Below are positions 1 through 9,988 of a stretch of DNA of 46,542 bases, piece by piece. Position numbers and translations under genes: made by a program. How positions within the stretch are numbered: the first letter of the stretch is position 1; every line of letters starts with the position of its first letter. The stretch is from Candidatus Vogelbacteria bacterium RIFOXYD1_FULL_51_18 (GTDB taxonomy: Bacteria > Patescibacteriota > Minisyncoccia > Phycocordibacterales > UBA9988): assembly GCA_001823095.1 (NCBI GenBank), contig MHTL01000017.1, forward strand, positions 1-46,542. Direction: 5' to 3'. The notes under the pieces are model-generated. The model did no database searches. It had not been told where the DNA came from and saw nothing but the letters and a program-made list of their open reading frames with translations.

Positions 1-37
1 ATGTGCCATATGCACCGAGTATGGGCGTCCGAAAGGG

Positions 38-80
38 TGGTGCAATTAGGATGCAAACTTTGGTGCAATTAGGATGCGAA
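38..80. repeat. Two direct copies of tggtgcaattaggatgc(a/g)aa, period 23 bp
   Basis: Read directly: 38-57 and 61-80; immediately upstream of a promoter. Confidence 0.7.
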
Positions 81-95
81 TTCACTTGCTTGTGC

Positions 96-124
96 TTGAC
101 TTTTTAGCGTCTACCTGCTATAAT
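96..124 (+). promoter_or_regulatory. Sigma70-like promoter TTGACT-17 nt-TATAAT
   Basis: -35 at 96-101, -10 at 119-124, 17-nt spacer, upstream of CDS 184. Confidence 0.7.
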
Positions 125-183
125 GTATATAAACTGTTCATTGGGCGCTTGGCGCCTAATCTTGACAATAGGAGGAGAAAAAA

Positions 184-1152
184 ATGTTACTAGTTTTCCC
201 ATGGATATTGGTGCTCTCGCTGGCAGGAATTGGAACTACTGCAGGATGGTTTATACATCCGGCATTTCTCTTGTTCTTTGTGTACAGCCTCTACCTTTTT
301 TTGAGCGGACTGACGCGTATCCCCGCTGACCCGCCTCACAAAGGTGTACTTACTATCTGGGGAAAGAAGACTTCATACATAATCGAGGAGGGAATCAAAC
401 TCTTTCTCCCGAGCTTCCCGTGGTGGATAGAAGCTATTGAAATCGAAATGACCAAACGCAATGTTACGATTACCATATCTGATGTCCCATGTAAACACAT
501 TTCCAGCGGAAAAATTAAAACAGAGGGTATGGTAAGCGCGACGGTCATTGTATCCTTTACATGGATGCCTGATGAAGACAGGCTTGGTAACTTCATTAAG
601 ATAAGGAAGGACGCTGGGATAGAGTCAATCCTTACTGAAAAAATTGGGGACGAGGTTCGACAGATGGGACGGGAGCATGATTGGCAGGGGCTTATTTTTG
701 CTACAGATAAAATCAACTACACAATAATCCATAAGGTCACTGGTGATCCTATCAACGCATCAATGGATGAAAAAGCTATTGATGACTACCTGAAGAATCT
801 CGCGCTGAACGGGAGCACCGACATTATTGATCTTGGAGTCAGAATTTTCCGCGTCAACGTTTCTAAGGTTGAAGTTGAGAAAAAGGTGAGAGATTCAGCT
901 GATAAGCTTGCCGTCGAAGAACAAGAGAGGAGAGCCGAGGTCTTTGAGGTTGAGACTGAACTCGAACAAGCCGAGAAGCTCTACAAGAAATACGAAAAGA
1001 CAGGAGAGAAAAAGACTATGGCAGAGTGCGTCCATGAAATCCGGATGCGCAAAGCGCAACGAGATGGCAAAGGAGTTACTACACTGGAGATTCCCGGCCT
1101 TAGAGAAGCTGCGAGCGCAGTGGCAACAATACTTAAAGGAGGTACACCCTAA
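184..1152 (+). CDS. SPFH/Band 7-like membrane-anchored protein
   Basis: N-terminal TM segments followed by a prohibitin-like region and charged coiled coil; RBS-like aggagg upstream. Confidence 0.6.
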   Translation: MLLVFPWILVLSLAGIGTTAGWFIHPAFLLFFVYSLYLFLSGLTRIPADPPHKGVLTIWGKKTSYIIEEGIKLFLPSFPWWIEAIEIEMTKRNVTITISDVPCKHISSGKIKTEGMVSATVIVSFTWMPDEDRLGNFIKIRKDAGIESILTEKIGDEVRQMGREHDWQGLIFATDKINYTIIHKVTGDPINASMDEKAIDDYLKNLALNGSTDIIDLGVRIFRVNVSKVEVEKKVRDSADKLAVEEQERRAEVFEVETELEQAEKLYKKYEKTGEKKTMAECVHEIRMRKAQRDGKGVTTLEIPGLREAASAVATILKGGTP

Positions 1153-1580
1153 TGGCCTTACCCTCAATGGTATCCAAGAAGTGGATGTGGTGGATCGTGG
1201 GCATTACAGCGGCAGTGACTGTTATCTGGACCATCGCCAACTATGCGCCAAAATCATCCTTCAGGACAGGTGCGATAGCACAGCAGGAGAACAAATCTAA
1301 AGAGATATTTGGCCCCAAATCTGTGCTCAAGCTCACAGAAGGAAAGTGGGTTGGACCGATTGCCCGGCCAGAAGGATGGCATTGGTCACTGGATTATTGG
1401 CCAGAGAAAAAAATCAGAATACGGATTGAGCGTAGAGGTAAAATTATTGCGGAGTGCGACGGTGGAGAAGACTTATCGCAACAAGTTGTTACTCCAGCAG
1501 CTCGCGCTCATGATAACATCTTTGTGACCTCTCTGGACGGTGAGCAGGTGCTAACTCTCCAATGGGTAGATCGTTCCTAA
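1152..1580 (+). CDS. Hypothetical protein with N-terminal TM helix
   Basis: ORF overlapping the previous CDS stop (ATGGCC at 1152); TM segment WMWWIVGITAAVTVIWTIA. Confidence 0.5.
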   Translation: MALPSMVSKKWMWWIVGITAAVTVIWTIANYAPKSSFRTGAIAQQENKSKEIFGPKSVLKLTEGKWVGPIARPEGWHWSLDYWPEKKIRIRIERRGKIIAECDGGEDLSQQVVTPAARAHDNIFVTSLDGEQVLTLQWVDRS

Positions 1581-1601
1581 CTCTCCTCCTCTTGTCTTAC
1601 T

Positions 1602-1640
1602 AAAAGGCCCATCCACAGTAGTGGAAGGGCCTTTCTTTAT
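1602..1640. terminator. Bidirectional intrinsic terminator
   Basis: AAGGCCCATCCAC-AGTA-GTGGAAGGGCCTT followed by TCTTT, between convergent genes. Confidence 0.75.
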
Positions 1641-1648
1641 ATTCACAA

Positions 1649-1897
1649 TCAAGCGCACCCGACGGTGTTGCAGATAACGCGCATGATGCCGAAGACCGAG
1701 ACCATGATGGCAAGACCGATAACGCCCCAGACCATATGCGCCTTCCCTCTCTGCACCCGCTCGGCATTATCCTTGGCGAGAAAGAGCTCCACCATCCCCC
1801 AGAGAAAGACGACAAGCGCCACTGCGATGAGTCCCCCAATGGCGGGATTGACAATATACTGGTTAATCCGGTCAAGCAGTGGTATTTCTATAGTCAT
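1649..1897 (-). CDS. Small T4SS-pilin-like two-TM membrane protein
   Basis: Two TM helices with the WG...K..R.....WGVIGL pattern shared with the next ORFs. Confidence 0.6.
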   Translation of the reverse strand: MTIEIPLLDRINQYIVNPAIGGLIAVALVVFLWGMVELFLAKDNAERVQRGKAHMVWGVIGLAIMVSVFGIMRVICNTVGCA

Positions 1898-1908
1898 CCG
1901 TATCTCTT

Positions 1909-2277
1909 TTACGGCACCGGCGGAGGAGTGACAACCTGTCCGGGATTGATGTTGAGCGTCTCAAGCACGATATTCACCAAACCCCAGATGCCTACGATGG
2001 CCGCAAAGATGATGATACCATAGACGATATTACTTCGCGCAGCTTTCTTATCATCATCACTGCCCTCGGCACGGAAGTACTGGATAAGGCCCCAGATAAA
2101 GAAGATGAGGCCAATGCCCATCAGGATCGGGACAAGGAGATCAAGCCATCGCCTCACATCACCAAGAAGGCTCTCCACGTCGTTCTGTGCGCTCACTACC
2201 ACGGGAAGTGCCAGTACCAGACTGGGGATGAGCCACGCGGCAGTTTTTTGTAAGTTACGATTCATACACGTATACAT
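1909..2277 (-). CDS. Small T4SS-pilin-like protein with signal peptide
   Basis: Signal peptide (AWLIPSLVLALPVVVSAQ), two TM helices, paralogous pattern. Confidence 0.65.
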   Translation of the reverse strand: MYTCMNRNLQKTAAWLIPSLVLALPVVVSAQNDVESLLGDVRRWLDLLVPILMGIGLIFFIWGLIQYFRAEGSDDDKKAARSNIVYGIIIFAAIVGIWGLVNIVLETLNINPGQVVTPPPVP

Positions 2278-2307
2278 TTTTAATTATTAATAATAATGGT
2301 ATGACCT

Positions 2308-2727
2308 TTAATTAGTGCGTATCTGCGGAGTCGGGGGAGCTGAATTAACGTTAGTACTGCCTAAGACTGAATTCTGCACAATCTTCACCAGGCCCCACAC
2401 TCCCGACATAACGGCAAGGGTGATGACCCCCCAGAGGATGGTCTGCCTGATTTCCGCCTGATTCTCCCCAGCCTTCGTTAAATATAATACCAGAGACCAG
2501 ATAAAGAGCACAAGCGCAATTCCGAACAAGGCGGGGACAAGGAGCCCGAGGTAATAGGTAAGGCGGCTGATGAGTGAGGCAAAATCACTCACTTCACCCC
2601 CTTGCGCCGCCTGCTGGACAGGATAATTATTATTGCCATAAAGGTTCTCGTCCCCCCCTGCCTGCCCAAGCGCAAGAGACGGCATGACGAGCGCTACGAA
2701 GAGCGCGAGTACAACATATTTACGCAT
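2308..2727 (-). CDS. Small T4SS-pilin-like protein with signal peptide
   Basis: Signal peptide plus two TM helices (LLVPALFGIALVLFIWSLVLYLTKAG...ILWGVITLAVMSGVWGLV). Confidence 0.65.
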   Translation of the reverse strand: MRKYVVLALFVALVMPSLALGQAGGDENLYGNNNYPVQQAAQGGEVSDFASLISRLTYYLGLLVPALFGIALVLFIWSLVLYLTKAGENQAEIRQTILWGVITLAVMSGVWGLVKIVQNSVLGSTNVNSAPPTPQIRTN

Positions 2728-3157
2728 AGAAATAATTGATAATTGGTAATAGACCCTGACCTTTTAATTGCTCAACGGTGCCGGTGATTGCCGTTTTAAT
2801 CACAAAGGCGCCCAGCATGATGGCCGCGCCGATGATGACGTAGAGGAAGGCTTGCTTGGCTGTTGTTATCTTAGCCACATCCCCGCGCGCGGTAACAAAG
2901 AGGAAGCCCGTATAGATAATCATAACGGTAATGACGGGAATCATAATCTGTATCACGATTCCCATAATTGCCGTAATGAGTTGGTCTACGGTGTCGAATT
3001 TAAGAGGGTTCTCTATTGAAAAACTTGTATCTGGGGGGGTAGTGATTGGGGCTTGTGCTGGAGGTGTAGTCATAGGTGGTTGCCCTGCGTCTTGTGCAAA
3101 GAGAGTAAGGGGTGTAAAAAACGCGACAAAGAGTAGAGTGAAAAGTAAAGCCTTCAT
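2720..3157 (-). CDS. Small T4SS-pilin-like protein with signal peptide
   Basis: Signal peptide, Pro/Thr-rich linker, two TM helices. Confidence 0.6.
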   Translation of the reverse strand: MKALLFTLLFVAFFTPLTLFAQDAGQPPMTTPPAQAPITTPPDTSFSIENPLKFDTVDQLITAIMGIVIQIMIPVITVMIIYTGFLFVTARGDVAKITTAKQAFLYVIIGAAIMLGAFVIKTAITGTVEQLKGQGLLPIINYFYA

Positions 3158-3161
3158 GGTT

Positions 3162-3527
3162 TCAATTTAACGGATTACTCTTTAATAATACATCAAGAAG
3201 GGTGTCAATGACCAGCCAGGCGGCAAGGACCCAAAAGAAGCCGATGAGCACGTTCCATAGTATCTTTTTTGCTTCTTCCCGCGAGCCGGGTTTGTCCAAA
3301 CTCGTAAGATACTTAAACCCTGCATACATGATGGCGAGCGTTGCCAGGGGCGTGGCAATGTAAAAGGCGAGGAACTTAATAACGTTTTGTGCAAGCACCG
3401 CCAAGTCTTTAAAAGTGCAGGGATTCTGCTCGCTCCCTCCGCAGGGGATAAGTTGGGTCTGCGCAAATACACTCAAAGGAAGAAGGACGAGAGAGAGAAC
3501 GAGGAGGAGTGGAGTGATGCGGCGCAT
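3162..3527 (-). CDS. Small T4SS-pilin-like protein with signal peptide (start MRRITPLLLVLSLVLLP preferred)
   Basis: Part of ORF 3162..3695; internal Met gives a signal peptide and TM-TM architecture. Confidence 0.6.
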   Translation of the reverse strand: MRRITPLLLVLSLVLLPLSVFAQTQLIPCGGSEQNPCTFKDLAVLAQNVIKFLAFYIATPLATLAIMYAGFKYLTSLDKPGSREEAKKILWNVLIGFFWVLAAWLVIDTLLDVLLKSNPLN

Positions 3528-3528
3528 A

Positions 3529-4863
3529 TTATCTTCTATTGAGGAGTATTGTAAGCTCCTGATGCGCGCGACTAACCGCGCTCGTTGTTTCCGCGCGCCC
3601 CACGATGGTGGACTGCACCATGGTGCCGAAGATGGTCTCGGTTGCCGCAGGATTCGGGTCCAGCCAGCCGCGCGCAATGAGCGCCGAGCGGTCAATCACA
3701 CTGCGCAGCGGGTCTGTGGAGCGTGTATCAAGCGCGTCGCGTCGCGCGCTCGCTACGCTCAAGGTCTTGGCGAGCGCGCCGGAAAAATTCTTCCCCGTTA
3801 TAATTCCCGCTGCGTTGAAGGCGGCGTGTTGACTGCGCGAGCGCGCGAGGACGGCAACGCCGTAGAGATTGCCGAAGGTGAGCGTCGGTCCCACTGCGCG
3901 CTGCGGCACCAGCGTCATGTCAAAGTTAAGGTGCGGATTTTTCTGCTTGAGCTCGGGGAGTTCGCTCGCAAAACCGAGGTAGCTCGCCAGCACCCCGGAG
4001 CTGAAGGCGTCTTTTGACTTGGGCAGAGCGCCCGACCAGGTGTAGGTCGTCTTGCCACGGTCTGCAAACTGGGTAAAGAAGTTGACGGAGAGAGCTGTGG
4101 CGCCTGCTGGCTTGCCGCTCTCTCCCAAGATACTCACATATTCTCCGTCAGCTGTGGCTCTCTGCGCCACAATGGCATTGCCTGACTGCAGGAGGAGGAG
4201 GGACATGATATCTTTTGCATGACTGACAGTGCTGAAGTCCCCGAGCGCAATGGCGCTCTTTTCAATCGTCCCGCGTGCATCTATTGCGGTGAGTGTGGAA
4301 AGAACCGAGGAACCGCTACCTGCGCTGAAAAACTGTTCCCACAGCTCCGGCGTGCGCGGGTATCCTGCGGCAGAGTAGGAGTCGCGGTTGACGTACATCA
4401 CCAAAGGGTCAACGTAGAGCGGGAGCGCGATTGAGCCGGCGGCAATGCGGAAGAGATCCCCCTCTTCGACAAACGTATCTGCGTAGTCGCGCGCGGAGAG
4501 CGACTCATTGGGGAGCACCTGCACCTTGTCTGCATGGCGGTAGATGAGCGTGTGCGGCATGACGATGAGATCAGGCCCTTCTCCGCGCGCGAGTGCGTCA
4601 ACAAGCCTAGCTTCAAACGATGCGGGGGCGATTTCAGTGTAATTGACGACAAGATTCGCGTTTGAGAGCGCTTTTTCATTCTGGAGCGCTGCCTTAAAAA
4701 CCGCGCTCGGGATGCTCCCCCACATGCTCACCGTCCCGCCAGAAGAGGAATCGGGGCGGAAGCCCGGCAAGATGCCCGAGAAGATAAGCGCCGCAATGAG
4801 TATCAAAAAGATGAATACTCCAATGACTCCGACTTGAAAGAATGAGAGATTCTTCATACTCAA
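3529..4863 (-). CDS. Extracellular solute-binding protein (ABC family 1-like), membrane anchored
   Basis: N-terminal TM then VSMWGSIPSAVFKAAL...GPDLIVMPHTLIYRHADKVQVLP typical of sugar-binding SBPs. Confidence 0.65.
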   Translation of the reverse strand: MSMKNLSFFQVGVIGVFIFLILIAALIFSGILPGFRPDSSSGGTVSMWGSIPSAVFKAALQNEKALSNANLVVNYTEIAPASFEARLVDALARGEGPDLIVMPHTLIYRHADKVQVLPNESLSARDYADTFVEEGDLFRIAAGSIALPLYVDPLVMYVNRDSYSAAGYPRTPELWEQFFSAGSGSSVLSTLTAIDARGTIEKSAIALGDFSTVSHAKDIMSLLLLQSGNAIVAQRATADGEYVSILGESGKPAGATALSVNFFTQFADRGKTTYTWSGALPKSKDAFSSGVLASYLGFASELPELKQKNPHLNFDMTLVPQRAVGPTLTFGNLYGVAVLARSRSQHAAFNAAGIITGKNFSGALAKTLSVASARRDALDTRSTDPLRSVIDRSALIARGWLDPNPAATETIFGTMVQSTIVGRAETTSAVSRAHQELTILLNRR

Positions 4864-5405
4864 GGTTTGCGCATGATAATGCCCCAGTGCTGGGCGCCGG
4901 CGTTACATTCTTCCACAAGTTTAAATCCGGCTTCTATAAAAAGACTCTTCCCTTGTGTGGCGTTTACCACTGCCGCTGCAGACGGCCCCAAACCCCCAAA
5001 CGAGCCGCTCCAGTCAATGACGAGCGCCGTGCCCCCCGGCTTGAGGATGCGGAGAGCTTCCTGTGCAATCGAGAGCTTATCTTCTGACTGGAAGAGGATA
5101 TTGGAGATAATGACGGCGTCTATACTCGCCTCGGCAATGTGCGAGCCGCCAACGCGATTAAGATCGCCCCAGAACGCCTCAATATTAGAGAACCCTTGCT
5201 CAATCGCGGCCGAGGCAAGTGTATCCACAAGCTCCTTCTGCACTTCCACGGCATAGACCTTTCCTTCACGGCCAACAAGCGCCGCGGCGGCAAAGCTGTA
5301 GGCGCCGCTACCCGCGCCAAAGTCGGCAACGCGCGCGCCCGGCGCAATATCAAGTACCTTAAGATTCTCTTTTGGGTCCGCGAAGTTTGCCGCTACTGCA
5401 ATCAT
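4860..5405 (-). CDS. Class I SAM-dependent methyltransferase
   Basis: VADFGAGSGAYSFAAAALVGREGKVYAVEVQKELV motif I; LKPGGTALVIDW. Confidence 0.8.
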   Translation of the reverse strand: MIAVAANFADPKENLKVLDIAPGARVADFGAGSGAYSFAAAALVGREGKVYAVEVQKELVDTLASAAIEQGFSNIEAFWGDLNRVGGSHIAEASIDAVIISNILFQSEDKLSIAQEALRILKPGGTALVIDWSGSFGGLGPSAAAVVNATQGKSLFIEAGFKLVEECNAGAQHWGIIMRKP

Positions 5406-5418
5406 TGTTACCAGTATA

Positions 5419-7896
5419 CTAAAGGAAGGTGAGTGATGCCAATGAGTCTCCCTCGCGGAGCTTCATAATCCGTACACCCAAGGTCTGGCGCCTATGAACG
5501 GGGATTTCGCCTACGGCGGTGCGGATGACCTGGCCGTGTTTTGAAATGGCAACGAGTTCGGCATCGGCTTTGGCCACCACTCGTGAGATAATCAGGTTTC
5601 CTGTTTTTGCCGTGAGCTTCATGGTCTTGATGCCGGAGCCGCCGCGCTTCTGGATTTTGTAGTCACGGACCGGGGTGCGCTTACCGTAGCCCTTCTCGGA
5701 AAGCGAGAGGTACGCAACGTCCTCATCGCCTTTTTTTACAATATCGGCAGAGACCACCTCATCGCCGCTCTTGAGGAGCACTGCACGCACGCCTCCTGCG
5801 GCGCGTCCCATCTCCCGCGTATCCGCTTCCTTAAAGCGTATCGCCTGCCCTCGCGTGGTGGAAAGAATGACCGTATCACCCGCACCGACAAGGAGCGCCG
5901 AGTGCAGAAAGTCTCCCGCGGAGAGCTTGAGCGCAATGAGCCCGCTCCTGCGCACATCCTTGAAGCTCTCTGCGGAAACTTTTTTAATCACGCCCTTTGT
6001 AGTCACCATCACCAGAGAGAGTTTTGAAGTTTTAAGCTCCTTGGGGAAGGCGAGCACCGAAGTAATGCGCTCATCCCCGCTTAAGGGGAGGAAGTTCATA
6101 ATGGACTTGCCCCGCGTCGCGCGGCGTCCTTCGGGAATCTCGTACATCTTAGTCTGGTAGGCCTTGCCACGGTCGGAGAAGAAGAGGAGGTCAGAGTGCG
6201 TGTTGGTGGTGAGAAAAATCGTTACAAAATCCTCCTCCTTGGTGTTGAGGTCAACAACCCCCACGCCGCCACGGCGCTGGGAGCGGTACTCGGAGGGATC
6301 GGTGCGCTTGACGTAGCCGCCCGAGGAGAGCGTAAGCATGCTCTCCTTCTCGGGCACCAGGTCCTCATCGCTGATTTCCGAGGCTCCATGGCGCACTATG
6401 GCGCTCCTGCGCGCATCTCCATACCTTTCCTTAATTTCCGCACATTCCTTCTTGACGACGACAAGGAGCTTCCGAGGGCTCGCGAGAAGTTCACGGAGCT
6501 CCTCAATGAGCTTTTGCGCCTCGGTGAGCTCGTCCTCAATCTTTTTGCGCTCCAGCCCCGCGAGCCGCGAGAGCTTCATTTCCAAAATTGCGTTAGCCTG
6601 CAGGGCAGAGAATGTGAAGCGGGCGCAAAGATTTGCATGCGCTTCGGCGGTATCCCTGGATTTTTTAATGAGCTGGATAATCTCGTCAATGCGGTCCAGC
6701 GCTTTTTTGAGCCCCAGGAGAATGTGTTCGCGCTCTTCGGCGCGCTTCAAGTCATGGCGTGTGCGCCTGGTCACAATCGTCTTGCGGTGCTCTAAAAAGT
6801 GCTGGAGCATCTCTCTAAGCGAGAGGAGCTCCGGCACGCCATCCACCAGCGCGAGCATGTTGTAGTGGAAGACGTTCTCCAGGTCAGTGTGCTTATAGAG
6901 CGCGTTGAGCACTTTCTGCGGGTTGACACCCGCCTTGAGCAAGACGACGATGCGGATGTCCTTGGTGGACTCGTCGCGGATGTCTCTAATCCCCTCAATC
7001 TTTTTCTCGTGCACGAGGTCGGCCATTTTGATAATCAGCTCGGCCTTATTGACTTGATAGGGCAGTGAGCTGATAACAATGTTGAAGTTCTCTCCACCTG
7101 CCTGCCGGCCAGACAGGCGCGCCTCGCCCTCCATAATCTCCGCGTGGCCGCGCGTCAGCACGCCACCCTTCCCCGTTGCATAGGCAGTATGGATGTCGCG
7201 CTCGTTGAAGACGAGTCCCCCGAGCGGGAAGTCGGGTCCTGTGACAAACTGGAGGAGTTCCTCCGTGCTCGCGTCCGGATTGTCGGAGAGGTGGATGAGC
7301 GCATCCATGAGCTCGGTGAGGTTATGCGGCGGGATTTTGGTTGCCATGCCGACTGCAATCCCCATGGAGCCGTTGAGAAGCAGATTGGGAATTGCGGAAG
7401 GGAAGACGGTCGGCTCCTTGTGCACACCGTCAAAGTTGGGAACAAAATCCACTGTCTCTTTTTCAATATCGCGGAGCATTTCGGCAGAGAGACGACTCAT
7501 CTTTGCTTCCGTGTAGCGGTACGCGGCGGCAGAGTCCCCGTCAATGGAGCCAAAGTTTCCCTGCCCGGTCACCAGCGGGTAGCGGGATGAGAACTCCTGG
7601 GTAAGCTTTACCATTGCGTCGTAGACGGAGCTGTCGCCGTGCGGGTGGTACTTGCCGAGCACGTCCCCAACAATAGTTGCCGATTTTTTGAACTTTGCGG
7701 CGGCAGTAAGGCCCAGCCCATGCATGGAAAAAAGGATGCGCCGGTGCACTGGCTTAAGCCCATCGCGCACATCGGGGAGCGCCCGCGCAACAATCACGCT
7801 CATAGCATAGTCCAGATAGGAATCCTTCATCTCGGTGACGATGTTTGCCGGGATGATGGAAACTCGCTCGTTGTTTTTTTCTGTTTCTTTTGCCAT
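5419..7896 (-). CDS. gyrA: DNA gyrase subunit A
   Basis: [37 protein letters not shown] active site, C-terminal beta-pinwheel repeats. Confidence 0.97.
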   Translation of the reverse strand: MAKETEKNNERVSIIPANIVTEMKDSYLDYAMSVIVARALPDVRDGLKPVHRRILFSMHGLGLTAAAKFKKSATIVGDVLGKYHPHGDSSVYDAMVKLTQEFSSRYPLVTGQGNFGSIDGDSAAAYRYTEAKMSRLSAEMLRDIEKETVDFVPNFDGVHKEPTVFPSAIPNLLLNGSMGIAVGMATKIPPHNLTELMDALIHLSDNPDASTEELLQFVTGPDFPLGGLVFNERDIHTAYATGKGGVLTRGHAEIMEGEARLSGRQAGGENFNIVISSLPYQVNKAELIIKMADLVHEKKIEGIRDIRDESTKDIRIVVLLKAGVNPQKVLNALYKHTDLENVFHYNMLALVDGVPELLSLREMLQHFLEHRKTIVTRRTRHDLKRAEEREHILLGLKKALDRIDEIIQLIKKSRDTAEAHANLCARFTFSALQANAILEMKLSRLAGLERKKIEDELTEAQKLIEELRELLASPRKLLVVVKKECAEIKERYGDARRSAIVRHGASEISDEDLVPEKESMLTLSSGGYVKRTDPSEYRSQRRGGVGVVDLNTKEEDFVTIFLTTNTHSDLLFFSDRGKAYQTKMYEIPEGRRATRGKSIMNFLPLSGDERITSVLAFPKELKTSKLSLVMVTTKGVIKKVSAESFKDVRRSGLIALKLSAGDFLHSALLVGAGDTVILSTTRGQAIRFKEADTREMGRAAGGVRAVLLKSGDEVVSADIVKKGDEDVAYLSLSEKGYGKRTPVRDYKIQKRGGSGIKTMKLTAKTGNLIISRVVAKADAELVAISKHGQVIRTAVGEIPVHRRQTLGVRIMKLREGDSLASLTFL
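7097..7122. repeat. Palindromic element embedded in gyrA (related copy at 9869)
   Basis: cacctgcctgccggccagacaggcgc; similar to gcgcctgtctgacgataggcaggg at 9869-9891. Confidence 0.55.
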
Positions 7897-7900
7897 AGGA

Positions 7901-8197
7901 TTACTGCGCCATTTCCGCCGCGGCGGAGCCGAGAGCCGCTATATCATTGAAAAGTGTCCGTGCCCCAAGGGCAATACGCTTAAGATGCTCTCCTGGGCCA
8001 CCATAGGCAGGCGCGGCTACAACACGGCTCTTCTCCTGCGACTGGAGAGATAATGCGTTGAGCGACTCGCGGAAGCTAATCCCCCAGAGCGCCACAATAA
8101 TAAGCGTAAGGCAGATGGTAAGCGCCGCGGCAATGCGCTTACGCACCGGCTCGGGCTTGGAGCGCAAATTTTCTATAAATGTGGTTTTTGCGCTCAT
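7901..8197 (-). CDS. Hypothetical protein, single TM
   Basis: ORF between gyrA and MBL-fold gene; [22 protein letters not shown]. Confidence 0.5.
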   Translation of the reverse strand: MSAKTTFIENLRSKPEPVRKRIAAALTICLTLIIVALWGISFRESLNALSLQSQEKSRVVAAPAYGGPGEHLKRIALGARTLFNDIAALGSAAAEMAQ

Positions 8198-8715
8198 GCC
8201 GTTTTAAGCAGGATAATGGCCCCATTCCTCCCCTCAATGTCGCGCTTTTTGAAGGTAAACTTTTCAAGCGGGTCGGGAGAGACACCGGACTCTTTCAAAA
8301 AAGCACGGAGTTCATTACTTCCCTTCGCACCAGAAAGAGGGATGATTATTTTGGGCTCCAGCTGTTTGGCGAGCTTGTGGGCGTCTTTGGCGTTCAATCC
8401 TTCCACCTCGTCAAGATATACAAAAAGAACGTCCACGTCGCCGATGGACTCCAGCGCTTCTGGGGGGAGCTCCGCACGTATCACCATGCCGCTATGGCAG
8501 AAGGAAATATCGTCCCAGATGAGTGAGTAGAGCTCATTGGCAAAACCGCGGACGGTGATGCCGCCGACCTCATACTCACCGGGACCCTCAATAAGGAAGG
8601 GCTCCTGGCCGCTTTTGCGGATGAATGGGCCTTTTTTGCCGGGGGAGCCGAAGGCGACGGTCGTATCGCCTTGGCTCACTTTGCAGAACACCGCACCATG
8701 ATAAGTGATAACCAT
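8194..8715 (-). CDS. MBL-fold metallo-hydrolase-like protein
   Basis: MVITYHGAVFCKVSQGDTTVAFGSPGKKG...GPGEYEVGGITVRG, pattern of UlaG-like MBL proteins in CPR; start chosen at internal Met. Confidence 0.65.
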   Translation of the reverse strand: MVITYHGAVFCKVSQGDTTVAFGSPGKKGPFIRKSGQEPFLIEGPGEYEVGGITVRGFANELYSLIWDDISFCHSGMVIRAELPPEALESIGDVDVLFVYLDEVEGLNAKDAHKLAKQLEPKIIIPLSGAKGSNELRAFLKESGVSPDPLEKFTFKKRDIEGRNGAIILLKTA

Positions 8716-8775
8716 GGGTCTATTATAGCGCAAAAAGCTTGCATTAGCCACCGATTTATATATACTGAAAAACCT

Positions 8776-9879
8776 ATGGCTACAGAGTTCCAACAGGATA
8801 CAGAAAATTCGTACCGGCTTATGGAAGCGCTAGTTAAGAACTGCCCTGCACTGCCCGAGCCAGGGGCGCTTATTGAGGGAACCGTCATCGGACGCGGAAA
8901 GATGGCGCTCTATGTAGATTTGGCGCCCTTCGGCACGGGCATCATCTTCGGGCGCGAGTACTTAAACGCACGCGATGTAATCAAGAAGACCAACCCGGGC
9001 GACAAAATCACGGCAAAAATCGTGGAAGCGGAAGGAGAGGACGGCTATATTGAGCTCTCTCTCAAGGAGGCAAAGCAGGCACAGTTCTGGGCCATTGCAG
9101 AGGAGGCCATCAAGAATAAAACCCTTTTTGAACTCTATGTCAAAGACGCAAACAAGGGCGGACTCATCCTGGAGTGGCAGGGGGTGGACGGCTTTATCCC
9201 CGCTTCCCAGCTCAAGTCCGAGCACTATCCGCGCATTGAGGACGGCGACAAGGAGAAGATTGTGGACGAATTGCGCAAGCTCATTGGCGAGAAGATATCG
9301 GTGGTGATGATTGGCGCCGACCCCAAGGAAAACAAGCTGATTTTTTCAGAAAAGGACACTGACGCAAAGAGTCGCGAAGAAATGGTCTCGCACTACCGCG
9401 TAGGCGACGTCGTGGACGGGGAAATTACCGGCGCGGTGGACTTTGGCGTATTTGTAAAAGTTGAAGAGGGGCTGGAAGGCCTCGTGCACATCTCGGAGAT
9501 GGACTGGGCGCTGGTGGAAGACCCGCGTAAAATGTTTACTATCGGCGAGAAGGTGAAGGTAAAGGTAATAGACGTGAAAGAAGGCAAAATATCGCTCTCC
9601 ATCAAGGCGCTTAAACCCAACCCCTGGGTTGACGCGGCGGAAAAATATAAGAAAGGGGATACGGTTAAGGGCGTGGTTATCCGCTTTAACAAGTACGGCG
9701 CGCTCGTCTCAATTGAGGAGGGCGTTGCCGGGCTCGTGCACATCTCCGAGTTTGGCAGCGAGGAGAAGCTCCGCGAAAAACTCTCGCTGGGGAAGAGCGC
9801 AAACTTCCGCATCAATATCTTTGAGCCCAAGGACCAGAAGCTCACACTCTCATTCATTGAGTTCGCCGCGCCTGTCTGA
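8776..9879 (+). CDS. rpsA: S1 RNA-binding domain protein (30S ribosomal protein S1-like)
   Basis: Multiple S1 domains: GDVVDGEITGAVDFGVFVKVEEGLEGLVHISEMDW, GVVIRFNKYGALVSIEEGVAGLVHISE. Confidence 0.9.
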   Translation: MATEFQQDTENSYRLMEALVKNCPALPEPGALIEGTVIGRGKMALYVDLAPFGTGIIFGREYLNARDVIKKTNPGDKITAKIVEAEGEDGYIELSLKEAKQAQFWAIAEEAIKNKTLFELYVKDANKGGLILEWQGVDGFIPASQLKSEHYPRIEDGDKEKIVDELRKLIGEKISVVMIGADPKENKLIFSEKDTDAKSREEMVSHYRVGDVVDGEITGAVDFGVFVKVEEGLEGLVHISEMDWALVEDPRKMFTIGEKVKVKVIDVKEGKISLSIKALKPNPWVDAAEKYKKGDTVKGVVIRFNKYGALVSIEEGVAGLVHISEFGSEEKLREKLSLGKSANFRINIFEPKDQKLTLSFIEFAAPV

Positions 9880-9891
9880 CGATAGGCAGGG
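9869..9891. repeat. Palindromic element overlapping the rpsA-like 3' end
   Basis: gcgcctgtctgacgataggcagg; overlaps the stop codon. Confidence 0.5.
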
Positions 9892-9956
9892 CGAATTGAC
9901 ACAACTGTGTGTTTGGTATATAAAAGGTGGTGGTTGAATTATGAAGGTTTAGGGAG

Positions 9957-9988
9957 TCCCAGATATCCGTCTGGGGCATTTTTTATTT
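9957..9988 (+). terminator. Intrinsic terminator
   Basis: CCCAGAT-ATCC-GTCTGGG then GCATTTTTTATTT. Confidence 0.7.

Noticed and set aside
3415-4017. 200-aa plus-strand ORF antisense to the solute-binding protein
   Set aside because: Arg-rich composition typical of a shadow frame; minus-strand SBP is coherent.
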